A stretch of 64,000 nt of DNA, from contig NZ_CP108394.1 of assembly GCF_041435215.1 (NCBI RefSeq), positions 1,364,001-1,428,000 on the forward strand, in the 5' to 3' direction. Position numbers and translations under genes: made by a program. This DNA comes from Streptomyces sp. NBC_01314. Its GTDB lineage: Bacteria > Actinomycetota > Actinomycetes > Streptomycetales > Streptomycetaceae. A model generated the notes under the pieces. The model was not told the DNA's origin. It saw only the letters and a program-made list of their open reading frames with translations, and did not search any database. Below, in pieces: positions 18,486 through 26,477 of this stretch; position 1 is the stretch's first letter; every line of letters begins with the position of its first letter.

Positions 18486-19946
18486 TCAGAACGGGAAGTG
18501 CGCCTGCTGGGTGGCGATGGTCACCCAGCGGGTGTTGGAGAAGGCCTCGATGCCCCACCGGCCGCCGAAGCGCCCGTAGCCGGAGGCCTTCACACCGCCG
18601 AAGGGGGCCATCGGCTCGTCGGCCACCGACTGGTCGTTGACGTGCACGATGCCGGTGCGGATCCGGCGGGCCACAGCCAGGCCGTGGGTGGCGTTCTCGG
18701 TGATGATGCCGCAGCTCAGGCCGTTGTCGGTGTCGTTGGCGAGGGCCACGGCCTCGCCGTCGGCGGTGAACGTCTGAAGGACGCAGAGCGGTCCGAAGGA
18801 CTCCTGGTAGTAGAGGTCGGCGTCCTTGGGGACGTCGGTGAGCACGGTCGCCGGGTGCACCGCGCCCTCCGGCTGCCCGCCCCCGGTGAGCACCGTCGCG
18901 CCCTTGGCGACGGCGTCCTTCACCAGCGTGGCGATCCGCTGGGCGGCGTCGGCGCTGACCAGCGGGCCGACCACCGTGTGCGGGTGGTTCGGGTCACCAG
19001 CCTGGAGGGTGGCGACCTTGGCGGTGAACTTCCGCGCGAACTCCTCGGCCAGCGACTCGTGGACGAGGATGCGGTCGCCGGACATGCAGATCTGTCCGGC
19101 GTTCATGAAGACGCTGAAGGTGACGGCGTCGACCGCGTAGTCCACGTCGGCGTCGGCGAGCACGATGACGGCGTTCTTGCCGCCCAACTCCAGTACTGCG
19201 GGCTTGAGATGACGGGCCGCGTGCTCGCCGATGATGCGGCCGACGCCGGTGGAGCCGGTGAAGTTCACCGCGCGCACCCGCTCGTCCGAGATCAGTGCCT
19301 CGGCGATCTCCGCCGCGTCCTCGGGCGCGTTGGTGACGACGTTGAGCACGCCGTCGGGCAGCCCCGCCTCCCGGAACACGTCCGCGACGAGCAGTCCGCA
19401 GGCGATCGGCGCGTCCTCGCTGGGCTTGACGACGACGGTGTTGCCGGCGGCCAGCGGCGCCGCGACGGCCCGTACACCGAGGATGACCGGCGCGTTCCAC
19501 GGCGCGAACGCGGCCACCACGCCGAGGGGTTCGCGTATCGCGAGGCTCAACGCGCCCTCCTTCTGGGTGCCGAGGACCTCACCGCGCGGAGCGGTGATCG
19601 CGGCCGCCGCCTCGCGCAGGATGTTCGCCGCGAGCGCCACGTTGAAGTACGCCCACGGCCGGGTGCCGCCCGCCTCCCGGGCCATGATGTCGGCGACCTG
19701 GTCGCCGCGGCCCTCCAGCAGTTCGGCGGCCTTGAAGAAGATCGCGCGCCGGGCGAAGGGGGCGAGCGCGGCCCACTCCTCGAACGCGGCGTCGGCTGCG
19801 TCCACGGCCCGCCGGACGTCTTCCCGCCCGGCCGCCGCGACCGTCGCGTACACCTCCCCCGTGTACGGGTCGAGGTCCTCGGCGGTGCGGCCGGACGTGG
19901 CGGGCACGTCCTTGCCGCCGATCATAAGGTCACGGGTTATGGCCAT
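18486..19946 (-). CDS. Aldehyde dehydrogenase (benzaldehyde/vanillin dehydrogenase-like), 486 aa
   Basis: An NAD(P)+-dependent aldehyde dehydrogenase. It has the oxyanion-hole Asn in FAPWNAPV, FTGSTGVGR for the cofactor, catalytic Glu in LELGGKNA, and the nucleophile Cys287 in NAGQICMSGD. Length and motifs are complete. IREPLGVVAAFAPWNAPVI and the C-terminal PFGGVKASGYGRFGG resemble salicylaldehyde/vanillin-type enzymes that handle aromatic aldehydes, but family assignment from motifs alone is approximate. It is a single gene, convergent with the ABC transporter; the upstream gap has no clear operator. Confidence 0.9.
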   Translation of the reverse strand: MAITRDLMIGGKDVPATSGRTAEDLDPYTGEVYATVAAAGREDVRRAVDAADAAFEEWAALAPFARRAIFFKAAELLEGRGDQVADIMAREAGGTRPWAYFNVALAANILREAAAAITAPRGEVLGTQKEGALSLAIREPLGVVAAFAPWNAPVILGVRAVAAPLAAGNTVVVKPSEDAPIACGLLVADVFREAGLPDGVLNVVTNAPEDAAEIAEALISDERVRAVNFTGSTGVGRIIGEHAARHLKPAVLELGGKNAVIVLADADVDYAVDAVTFSVFMNAGQICMSGDRILVHESLAEEFARKFTAKVATLQAGDPNHPHTVVGPLVSADAAQRIATLVKDAVAKGATVLTGGGQPEGAVHPATVLTDVPKDADLYYQESFGPLCVLQTFTADGEAVALANDTDNGLSCGIITENATHGLAVARRIRTGIVHVNDQSVADEPMAPFGGVKASGYGRFGGRWGIEAFSNTRWVTIATQQAHFPF

Positions 19947-20075
19947 GGCGCGGCTTCCTCGGGGTACGTATCGACGACGGTACGTGATCGAGCATGATCG
20001 CTCACGAGCGTTCGTAGTGCGAAATTCAATTACGTTACTGTTCCGTGATGCTCTGTCCGACCCCCGGGAATGTCA

Positions 20076-20110
20076 AGAGCCCCACCGCGGTGTCCGTGCG
20101 GCAGGGCTCT
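20076..20110. terminator. Hairpin downstream of the small leftward gene
   Basis: Arms agagccc (20076-20082) and gggctct (20104-20110), with further pairing possible inside (accgcgg). It lies 13 bp past the stop of the 60-aa gene on its strand, so it is a plausible intrinsic terminator, although no T-run is obvious. Confidence 0.5.
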
Positions 20111-20122
20111 CGACCGGCTTCA

Positions 20123-20305
20123 CTACTGGATGGCGCCCAGCAGACCGTAGGCCGGCGCGGCCATGTCGGTGACCTGGTGCAGTTCGTTCAGCCGGTTCAC
20201 CTCGTGCACCTGGTTGAGGCTCTTGAGCTGCTGCGAGGGACGCGGAAGGGTCTCCTTCCGCTCCTCGGGGAGGTCGCTGACGGCGAGCGAGTCCAGCGCG
20301 GTCAT
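20123..20305 (-). CDS. Small protein of unknown function, 60 aa
   Basis: Not assigned to a named family. It has almost uniform G/C third positions, a TAG stop followed by a hairpin, and a patterned sequence: a charged N-terminal half, then LKSLNQVHEVNRLNELHQV, rich in Asn/Gln/Leu, and a hydrophobic end (MAAPAYGLLGAIQ). This looks like an amphipathic helix plus a hydrophobic tail. No signal peptide is visible. The ribosome-binding site is weak. Coding potential is the main support; transcription is untested. It is leftward, between divergent neighbours, so probably monocistronic. Confidence 0.55.
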   Translation of the reverse strand: MTALDSLAVSDLPEERKETLPRPSQQLKSLNQVHEVNRLNELHQVTDMAAPAYGLLGAIQ

Positions 20306-20507
20306 CGGGTTGAACCGACGATACGTCGAGTTGAGATCATGCCCTCAGGGGCGGTCCCCGGCCCCGGTCGGTCACGGCCGCTCACCCGTGAGGCGCACGC
20401 CCTCCGCCGCACTTGCCGGGCCACGCCCGGCGGAGGAGCCTTGGAGGGAGAGGCCTTTCGCGGCCCGCTACCCCATGCCGGGCCACGGCCTTCGAAGGAG
20501 GTCACCC

Positions 20508-20873
20508 ATGGGCACCTCGACGAGCCCCGCCTTCGACACCGAAGCGCTGCGCCGGGGCACGGAGGAAGCGAACGCGGCGACCCTGACGTCGCTCTACGCG
20601 GACGACGCCGAGATGCGCGTCGTCGACCGCAACACCCAGCCCAGCCACCCCAAGGTCATACACGGCCGGGCCCAGATCGGCGCGATGTACGACGACGTCT
20701 GCAGCCGGGAGATGACCCACAAGGTCGAGCAGTGCGTCGTCCAGGGCGACCAGGTCGCCTTCACCGAGTCCTGCCTGTACCCCGACGGGGTGCGGGTCCT
20801 GGCGAGCTCGATGGTCTCCCTGCGCGACGGCAAGATCATCGACCACACCATGATCCAGGCCTGGGACGAGTAG
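20508..20873 (+). CDS. SnoaL-like / NTF2-fold nuclear transport factor 2 family protein, 121 aa
   Basis: A single cone-shaped alpha+beta barrel of the SnoaL/NTF2 superfamily. Markers are LTSLYADDAEMRVVDRNT at the first strand, HGRAQIGAMY, VAFTESCLYPDG and the closing SLRDGKIIDHTMIQAWDE segment, quoted by its DGKIIDH core. Members range from small-molecule isomerases and hydrolases to non-catalytic binding proteins, so no reaction is assigned. The ATG has a strong gaaggaggtcaccc ribosome-binding site. It lies alone upstream of the glycosyltransferase with a 100-bp gap. Confidence 0.85.
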   Translation: MGTSTSPAFDTEALRRGTEEANAATLTSLYADDAEMRVVDRNTQPSHPKVIHGRAQIGAMYDDVCSREMTHKVEQCVVQGDQVAFTESCLYPDGVRVLASSMVSLRDGKIIDHTMIQAWDE

Positions 20874-21011
20874 AAGGAGAAACCGGTCGCCAGGTTCCAC
20901 TGCCTCGCCCTCTCCCCCGACCGGCGCAGGCGGTTTCGGACAAGGGCTTTTTCGGGTCATCGCGGTACGGACCCCTGCCTCGCCGTGGCGGCCGACGCCA
21001 TACTGTCGGGC

Positions 21012-22253
21012 GTGCGTGTAGCGATCATGACGGCGGGTTCCCGGGGTGACGTGGCTCCGTACACCGGGCTGGGACACGGGCTGGTGCGGGCCGGGCACGA
21101 GGTCACGCTGGTGACGCACGCCCGGTTCGAGCCGCTGGTGGCCGGCTCGGGGGTCTCCTTCCACTCCCTGCCCGTGGATCCGCGGGAGGAGCTGGAGTCG
21201 GAGCGCGGGCAGGGGCTGCACCGGAGCTCCACCGGGGCCGGGAAGCTGTACCGGGCGGCGGAGATGGCCCGGAGCCTGGTGGGGCGGATGGCAGGAGATC
21301 TGGTGGCCGCCGCCCGTGCCAGTGACGTCCTGCTGCTGGCCGGCACCCTCGCACCGCTCGGGCACACCATCGGCCAGGGCCTGTCGGTCCCGAGCCTGGG
21401 CGTGAACCTCCAACCTCTCGAACCCACACGGGAGTTCGCGCCGCCGATGACCGGGGTCCGCTCCTGGGGCCCGGTCGGCAACCGGGCGGCCGGACACGCG
21501 GTGAACACGGCCGTCGAGTGGATCTTCACGGAGGAGGTGCGGAGGCTGCGCGCCGAGTACGGGCTGCCGCACACCGGCCGGGTGGCCGCGCGTCGCACCC
21601 GGGAGCGGCTGGGCTGGCCGGTGTTCCACGGCTTCAGCCCCCGGGTGGTGCCCCGCCCCGGCGACTGGCGGGCCGGGCTGGACGTCACCGGCTACTGGTG
21701 GCCGTACGACCGCGAGGACCGGCTGCCCGCGCCGCTGCTGGACTTCCTCGACGCCGGACCGCCCCCTGTCTTCGTGGGCCTGGGCAGCGCGACCGTGCCC
21801 GATCCCGAGCGGACGAGCGGCGAGGTCGTACGGGCCCTGCGGGCGGCGGGGCTGCGCGGGGTGATCCAGCGAGGCTGGGGCGAACTGCGGGGCGAGGGCG
21901 AGGACATGTTCACCGTGGGCGAGGTGCCGCACTCCCTGCTCTTCCCGAGGATGGCGGCCGTCGTCCACCACGCGGGCGCGGGCACCACGGCGGCGGGTCT
22001 GCGCGCGGGGGTCCCGGCCGTGCCGGTGCCCGTCCAGTTCGACGAGGCCTTCTGGGCCGCCCGCCTCGTCGCCGTCGGGGTGTCCCCCGGAGCGGTACCG
22101 CTGCGCGGCTTCACGGCCGCCGCGCTGGAGGCCGCGCTGCGACGGGCGACCGGCGACCCGTCGTACGGCCGCCGGGCCCGGACGCTGGCCGGGGAACTGC
22201 GCGCGGAGGACGGGGTGAAGCCGGTCCTGGCCGCGGTGGACCGGCTCTCCTGA
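21012..22253 (+). CDS. Glycosyltransferase family 1 (MGT/UGT type), about 413 aa
   Basis: A GT-B fold glycosyltransferase. The N-terminal domain begins VRVAIMTAGSRGDVAPYTGLG, cited by its GSRGDVAPY acceptor-side motif. The C-terminal donor domain carries VFVGLGSATV, PHSLLFPRMAAVVHHAGAGTTA (HHAGAGTT is the sugar-nucleotide signature) and PVPVQFDEAFWAARL. It transfers a sugar from an NDP-sugar to a lipid or natural-product acceptor, and resembles sterol/macrolide glycosyltransferases. The start at GTG 21012 fits the family N-terminus; an in-frame GTG at 20985 is possible and neither has a good ribosome-binding site. No biosynthetic genes adjoin. Confidence 0.87.
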   Translation: MRVAIMTAGSRGDVAPYTGLGHGLVRAGHEVTLVTHARFEPLVAGSGVSFHSLPVDPREELESERGQGLHRSSTGAGKLYRAAEMARSLVGRMAGDLVAAARASDVLLLAGTLAPLGHTIGQGLSVPSLGVNLQPLEPTREFAPPMTGVRSWGPVGNRAAGHAVNTAVEWIFTEEVRRLRAEYGLPHTGRVAARRTRERLGWPVFHGFSPRVVPRPGDWRAGLDVTGYWWPYDREDRLPAPLLDFLDAGPPPVFVGLGSATVPDPERTSGEVVRALRAAGLRGVIQRGWGELRGEGEDMFTVGEVPHSLLFPRMAAVVHHAGAGTTAAGLRAGVPAVPVPVQFDEAFWAARLVAVGVSPGAVPLRGFTAAALEAALRRATGDPSYGRRARTLAGELRAEDGVKPVLAAVDRLS

Positions 22254-22271
22254 CGGCGCCGGCCTCCTGCG

Positions 22272-22686
22272 TCAGGCCTCCCCCTGTCGCCATCCCGGCG
22301 GCCGCAGTATCCCCAGCAGGAGTGTGACCAGTTCGTCGACCACCTCGTCGAGGGGGGCGTCGACCCAGCCGGCCTGCCAGTCGTGGAGGAGGCCGTTGAC
22401 ACCGCCGATGAAGGCGGCGGCGGCGATGCGGTAGTCGCGGTGGACGGCCTCGCCGCGCCCGGCGGCGGCGGCGGTGGCCTCGGCGCAGATGAAGTCGATC
22501 CAGCGGGAGCGGCGTTCGAGGCGCTGGCGCTCCATGCGGGGACTGACGCCGACGATCTCGGTGAAGGTGATGCGCAGTCGGCGCGGGTCACCGGTGACGT
22601 TCGCGGCGTAGGCACGGAACGCGGCGGTGGCGCGCTCGGCGATCGACTGCCCGTCCGCCGAGGCGAGACCGGTCAGGACGGTCCCG
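22272..22686 (-). pseudogene. TetR-family regulator remnant lacking its DNA-binding domain
   Basis: Read leftward, TGLASADGQSIAERATAAF, then RAYAANVTGDPRRLRITFTE, IVGVSPRMERQRLERRSRW and the C-terminal segment ending GILRPPGWRQGEA match the ligand-binding half of a TetR regulator. The frame is closed upstream by a TGA near 22770. No helix-turn-helix is found in any frame before it, so the first about 60-70 residues are lost. An internal ATG at 22535 leaves only 87 residues. Probably non-functional. Confidence 0.6.
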
Positions 22687-22739
22687 CCTCGGCAAACCAG
22701 CCCCCGTAACAGCCGGTGGGCTGTTTGAGCGTCTCTGAT

Positions 22740-23156
22740 TGGCTCAGCGAAACTGAGCGTTGCTCAGCGACTTGCGCCAATCGCCTTCGTACCCTGGTGC
22801 CGTAGACCGGAGTCGCCAGCCCGCGTGGCACGTCCCTCCGGACGCTGGTCGGTTTGGCGGTGAGGCCACGCCGAGGAGGGTGCCCGACGTCGCCTGGGCG
22901 CCGGGCGTGCGCGTCACAGTCTGCCACGGGATCACTACGATGCGCTAATCCAACTGGCGAACCTCGCTCATTGACGGCCGGATCGGCCGTCCCTCGATTT
23001 TGTCGTGCCCCTAGGTCTTGTGGTGAAGCGGGACCGTTCCTTACTTTCCAGTAAGTTCATTTGAACGCAGCTGTATTCAGACTTCCCGCTTCCCGTCTCT
23101 TCCCTCACGCCCCTTGAGCTCGTTGTCATGCCTTGAGCAAGCAGGAGGAACCGACC
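22740..23156. promoter_or_regulatory. Non-coding gap upstream of the secreted propeller gene
   Basis: 417 bp without a supportable gene. It contains a cluster of short inverted repeats around 22741-22775 (gctcagcgaaactgagc and a further gctcagcg) and a cttac-tttcca-gtaag repeat at about 23042-23057. The latter sits roughly 100 bp before the start codon and could be an operator or part of the promoter. Confidence 0.4.
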
Positions 23157-24422
23157 ATGTCCGACACCCGCACCCCCCGCCGCCGCAGAAACCGCCACCT
23201 CGGCGCCGTCGCCGCCGCTCTCGCCCTGACGGCCTCCGGCGCCGCGACCGCCACCCCCGCGAGTGCCGCGGCCGATCTGCGGGAGGTGATGTTCGTGGGC
23301 AACAACTGGGAGGGCACCGCGGACGTCATCAAGTCCTCCGGCGACTTCGCCAAGGTCGGCCGGGTCAACGTCATCCCCGACAAGGACGCGCGGATCGCCG
23401 AGATCAACGCCGATCCGATCAGGTGGATCGCCTACATGACGATCCGCAACAGCGTGGGTGAGGGCCACGACCAGTACGTGGACGACATGTACTCCACGCC
23501 GGACGGCTCGTCGATGGTCGTCTCCCGCCCGAGCTTCGCCGACGTGGTCTCCATCGACCTCAAGACCGGTGCCATCAACTGGCGCTTCCCGGTGTCGGGT
23601 TACCGCTCCGACCACATGGCGGTCTCCCCCGACGGCAAGCGCGTCGCGGTCTCGGCCTCGACGGCGAACACCGTGCATGTGCTGGACATCGTCACCGGCA
23701 AGCAGCTCGGTTCGTTCAAGACCGGCGACAAGCCGCACGAGAACATCTTCACCAGCGACGGCAAGTACGTCTGGAACATGGCGATCGGCGATGTGAACAC
23801 GCAGACCGACGCGCCCTGGCTGGACTGGACGAAGGGCGACCGGAAGATCACGGTCGTCGACACGACCACCTTCCAGCAGGTCAAGGTGATCGACATGCGG
23901 GCACGCCTCGACGCGATCGGGCTGAGCGACTACTCGGACGCGGTCCGGCCCGCCGCGTTCTCGCCCGACGAGACGAAGCTGTACTTCCAGGTGTCGTTCT
24001 TCAACGGCTTCTTCGAGTACGACATCGCCACCGACAAGATCACCCGCACCAAGACCCTGCCCAAGTCCGCGGGGGTCAGCGACGACCGTACGACCTTCGT
24101 CAACGACTCGCGCCACCACGGCCTCACGATGAAGCCGGACGGCACGAAGCTGTGCATCGCGGGCACGATGGACGACTACGCGACCGTCGTGGACCGCGCG
24201 ACCTTCCAGGAAGGGCCGCTCGTCCCCGTCTCCAAGCCGTACTGGTCGACCGTCAGCGGTGACGGCAAGTCCTGTGTGGTCTCCGAGAGCGGCGCCGACC
24301 AGGTCACGGCGATCGACTTCGCCACCGGGAAGAAGACCGTGTCCGTCGCAGTCGGCGACCACCCGCAGCGAGTGCGTCTCGCGCGTGTGCCCGCCGACTG
24401 GACCGGGACCTCGGCTAACTGA
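23157..24422 (+). CDS. Secreted YncE-like beta-propeller protein, 421 aa
   Basis: The ATG follows caggaggaa. The N-terminus RRRRNRHLGAVAAALALTASG and an ATPASAAA cleavage region form a signal peptide, with arginines compatible with Sec or Tat. The mature part repeats propeller blades, recognised by MYSTPDGSSMVV, AVSPDGKRVAVS, FTSDGKYVWN, FSPDETKLYF and MKPDGTKLCIAG (the xPDGxxxxV pattern). Such seven-bladed YncE-type proteins are extracytoplasmic and often have unknown binding roles. The 3' end overlaps the convergent GH5 stop by 8 bp. Confidence 0.85.
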   Translation: MSDTRTPRRRRNRHLGAVAAALALTASGAATATPASAAADLREVMFVGNNWEGTADVIKSSGDFAKVGRVNVIPDKDARIAEINADPIRWIAYMTIRNSVGEGHDQYVDDMYSTPDGSSMVVSRPSFADVVSIDLKTGAINWRFPVSGYRSDHMAVSPDGKRVAVSASTANTVHVLDIVTGKQLGSFKTGDKPHENIFTSDGKYVWNMAIGDVNTQTDAPWLDWTKGDRKITVVDTTTFQQVKVIDMRARLDAIGLSDYSDAVRPAAFSPDETKLYFQVSFFNGFFEYDIATDKITRTKTLPKSAGVSDDRTTFVNDSRHHGLTMKPDGTKLCIAGTMDDYATVVDRATFQEGPLVPVSKPYWSTVSGDGKSCVVSESGADQVTAIDFATGKKTVSVAVGDHPQRVRLARVPADWTGTSAN

Positions 24423-26298
24423 ATTCAGAGGTCAGCCAGTTCGACAGCTCCGTCCGTGCCGCGCCCAGTTGCGTGGCGGACGGGGCTGTCGCGCCGTTGG
24501 TGACCAGGGCGTAGTGGAGCTTGCCCGTGTCGGCGGCGGTGAGGAGCAGCCGGCGGCTGCCGGTGCCGCCCGGTTCCTTGGCGGCGGCGATCGGTGTCGA
24601 GGTGGTGTACGCCGGCGGCGCCGCCGTGACCCCGAGGTCGGAGACCACCGTGGTGGACGCGGTGGGGAAGGACGCCGGGAGGTGCAGCTCGGTCGGTTCG
24701 GTACTGCCGTCCGAGCGCCAGACCAGCAGGGAGTACTGGCCCGAGCCGACGAGCGAGGAGACGTTCGGCAGTGAGCTGGGCACCGGGTTCCACGTCAGCG
24801 TCGTGGAGCCGTCGCGCGACCGGTCCTCGTAGGTGAAGGCGACCGTGCTGCCCGCCGTGGCGCTCGGGTAGATCCGGTCCAGCATCCGGGCGTCCTGGCG
24901 GAGCACGGCCGTACCGGAGTCGTCGAGACGCACGGCCGACAGATCCTCGTCGTTCCAGGCGTCACCCTCGACCTGCACCTCGTCGGGGTTGTCGTTCATC
25001 AGCTCGTGGTGACGGCCCCAGTAGATGTCCCACTGCCACTGGGAGCCGGACAGGACCGGGCCCGAGGAGGCCGGGTCCGACCACCAGTTGACGCCCTTCA
25101 CCCGGGAGTCCAGCGCCTGGTACATGGCCTTGTAGACCGTGGGCGCCTTGTCGGAGACCGAGCCGTTGAGCGGGTGTCCGAACTCGCTGATGATCGCCGT
25201 GGTGCCGCCGGCGGTGGCCCGGTCACGCACGGTCCCGAAGTCGTTCACGTACTGGCCGTTCTCCGCCTTGCCCCACATGAAGACGCCGGAGATCGCCTTC
25301 TGGTCGTAGAAGTGGGTGTTGAAGACGTAGCGCGGTCCGATCGTGCCCGCGTCGAGGAGTCCGCCCTCCTGCTTCTGGAAGTCGATGTTGGCGTTCCAGA
25401 AGAGGTTCGGCTCGACGAAGGCCGGCTTGGACTGCCAGCCCGCCGCGTCCATCCGGGAGCGGAACTTGACGTAGAACGGCCACAGGACGTCCTTCTCCCA
25501 CGTCCTGCTGGTCTGGCCCGAGTCGAGGATGCCGGGATGCGGCTCGTTCCACGGGTCGAAGCCGACGACGCCCTGGAACTGGGCGGACGTGAGGTTCGAC
25601 TTCACGTACGTCATCGTCTTCTGGGCGGTGTCCAGGAAGGAGTCCTGAAGCCCGTAGGCGTTGTGCCAGAAGTCGTACGTCGACTCCGTCACGGCCGCGT
25701 TGGACGTGATGTTCTGGCCCCAGAACGGACAGATCCCGCAGTACTCGTCGGGATAGTCACCCAGGTCGACGGCCCACTTGGGCGCGCCGTCGCCGGTGTA
25801 CCAGCTGTCCGAGTCGAACAGCCAGCGGGAGTAGAGGTCCTGGTGGAAGTCGGGGTAGACGCGGATCCCCGCGTCCAGGAACGCGCCCATCTGTGCGGTG
25901 GCCGCCGCGAGGTAGGTGGTGTTCACCTGCCCGCGCACCGGTTCCGCGTAGGCCCAGGACAGCAGGAAGCGGACGGAGTTGCCGCCGCCGAGTGCCCTGA
26001 GGGCGGTCGCCGACTTCTTCGCGTCGGCGACCGAGGCGAAGGGCAGACCGTTGTTCTCCTTGAGTTTCGTCTCACCCGAGACGTTGTAGCCGCGCAGGAC
26101 GACCTCGCGGCCGAGTCCGTCCTTGAAGCGGCCGCCCTCCACGGTGAGGGTGGCCGCGGCCTGCGAGTCGAACCAAAGTTCGTCAGTGAGAGCGGAGGCG
26201 GACTGGGTGGGGCCCGCCGTGGTCAGGAAGCCGGTGACGAGAAGCAGGACACCGAGCAGACGGGTGCGCAATCTTGACATGTCCGACACATTCGACAT
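24415..26298 (-). CDS. Secreted GH5 glycoside hydrolase, endoglycosylceramidase-like, 627 aa
   Basis: A signal peptide (LLGVLLLVTGFLTTAG, cleavage near SASA) precedes a GH5 TIM barrel. The acid/base is in FDPWNEPHP near residue 250, the nucleophile in IISEFGHP near residue 371. The long barrel with FHQDLYSRWLFD and a C-terminal beta-sandwich fits GH5 endoglycosylceramidases and related glycolipid/glucan hydrolases. That suggests release of glycans from glycolipids outside the cell. Two in-frame ATGs (26298 and 26280) lie in the two arms of a perfect inverted repeat, so the true start is ambiguous. Confidence 0.85.
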   Translation of the reverse strand: MSNVSDMSRLRTRLLGVLLLVTGFLTTAGPTQSASALTDELWFDSQAAATLTVEGGRFKDGLGREVVLRGYNVSGETKLKENNGLPFASVADAKKSATALRALGGGNSVRFLLSWAYAEPVRGQVNTTYLAAATAQMGAFLDAGIRVYPDFHQDLYSRWLFDSDSWYTGDGAPKWAVDLGDYPDEYCGICPFWGQNITSNAAVTESTYDFWHNAYGLQDSFLDTAQKTMTYVKSNLTSAQFQGVVGFDPWNEPHPGILDSGQTSRTWEKDVLWPFYVKFRSRMDAAGWQSKPAFVEPNLFWNANIDFQKQEGGLLDAGTIGPRYVFNTHFYDQKAISGVFMWGKAENGQYVNDFGTVRDRATAGGTTAIISEFGHPLNGSVSDKAPTVYKAMYQALDSRVKGVNWWSDPASSGPVLSGSQWQWDIYWGRHHELMNDNPDEVQVEGDAWNDEDLSAVRLDDSGTAVLRQDARMLDRIYPSATAGSTVAFTYEDRSRDGSTTLTWNPVPSSLPNVSSLVGSGQYSLLVWRSDGSTEPTELHLPASFPTASTTVVSDLGVTAAPPAYTTSTPIAAAKEPGGTGSRRLLLTAADTGKLHYALVTNGATAPSATQLGAARTELSNWLTSEFS

Positions 26299-26302
26299 GT
26301 CA
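26275..26302. promoter_or_regulatory. Perfect 9-bp inverted repeat over the GH5 start codons
   Basis: TGACATGTC (26275-26283) and GACATGTCA (26294-26302) with a 10-bp spacer. Each arm contains one of the two candidate ATGs on the minus strand. It could be a repressor operator over the start or an mRNA hairpin masking initiation. Confidence 0.55.
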
Positions 26303-26433
26303 CTACCGTCCCAATGGGCAGGCGAGCCGTCAATAGCAACTGACGCACGAGTAAGTACCCGTTTTCACATAGCACTTCACCTGTCACGGCCGATTCTTTG
26401 CCCCGCACGACTCAGTGGGGCCTTGTGCGCCCG

Positions 26434-26460
26434 CGCGGGGGCCCGGTACAGGCCCCCGCG
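26434..26460. terminator. Strong hairpin terminator after the Otr(A)-like gene
   Basis: Perfect arms cgcgggggcc and ggcccccgcg around the loop cggtaca, 18 bp past the stop of the leftward Otr(A)-like gene. Placement and stability fit an intrinsic terminator that isolates it from the GH5 gene. Confidence 0.7.
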
Positions 26461-26477
26461 TGGTCCTCCGGCGCCGC

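Noticed and set aside
26347..26361. The 15-mer ACGAGTAAGTACCCG occurs here and, on the other strand, in the toxin-antitoxin promoter (59139-59153).
   Set aside because: In 64 kb compared with itself, chance sharing of a 15-mer is expected about once or more, and the two contexts are unrelated; not enough to call a shared operator.
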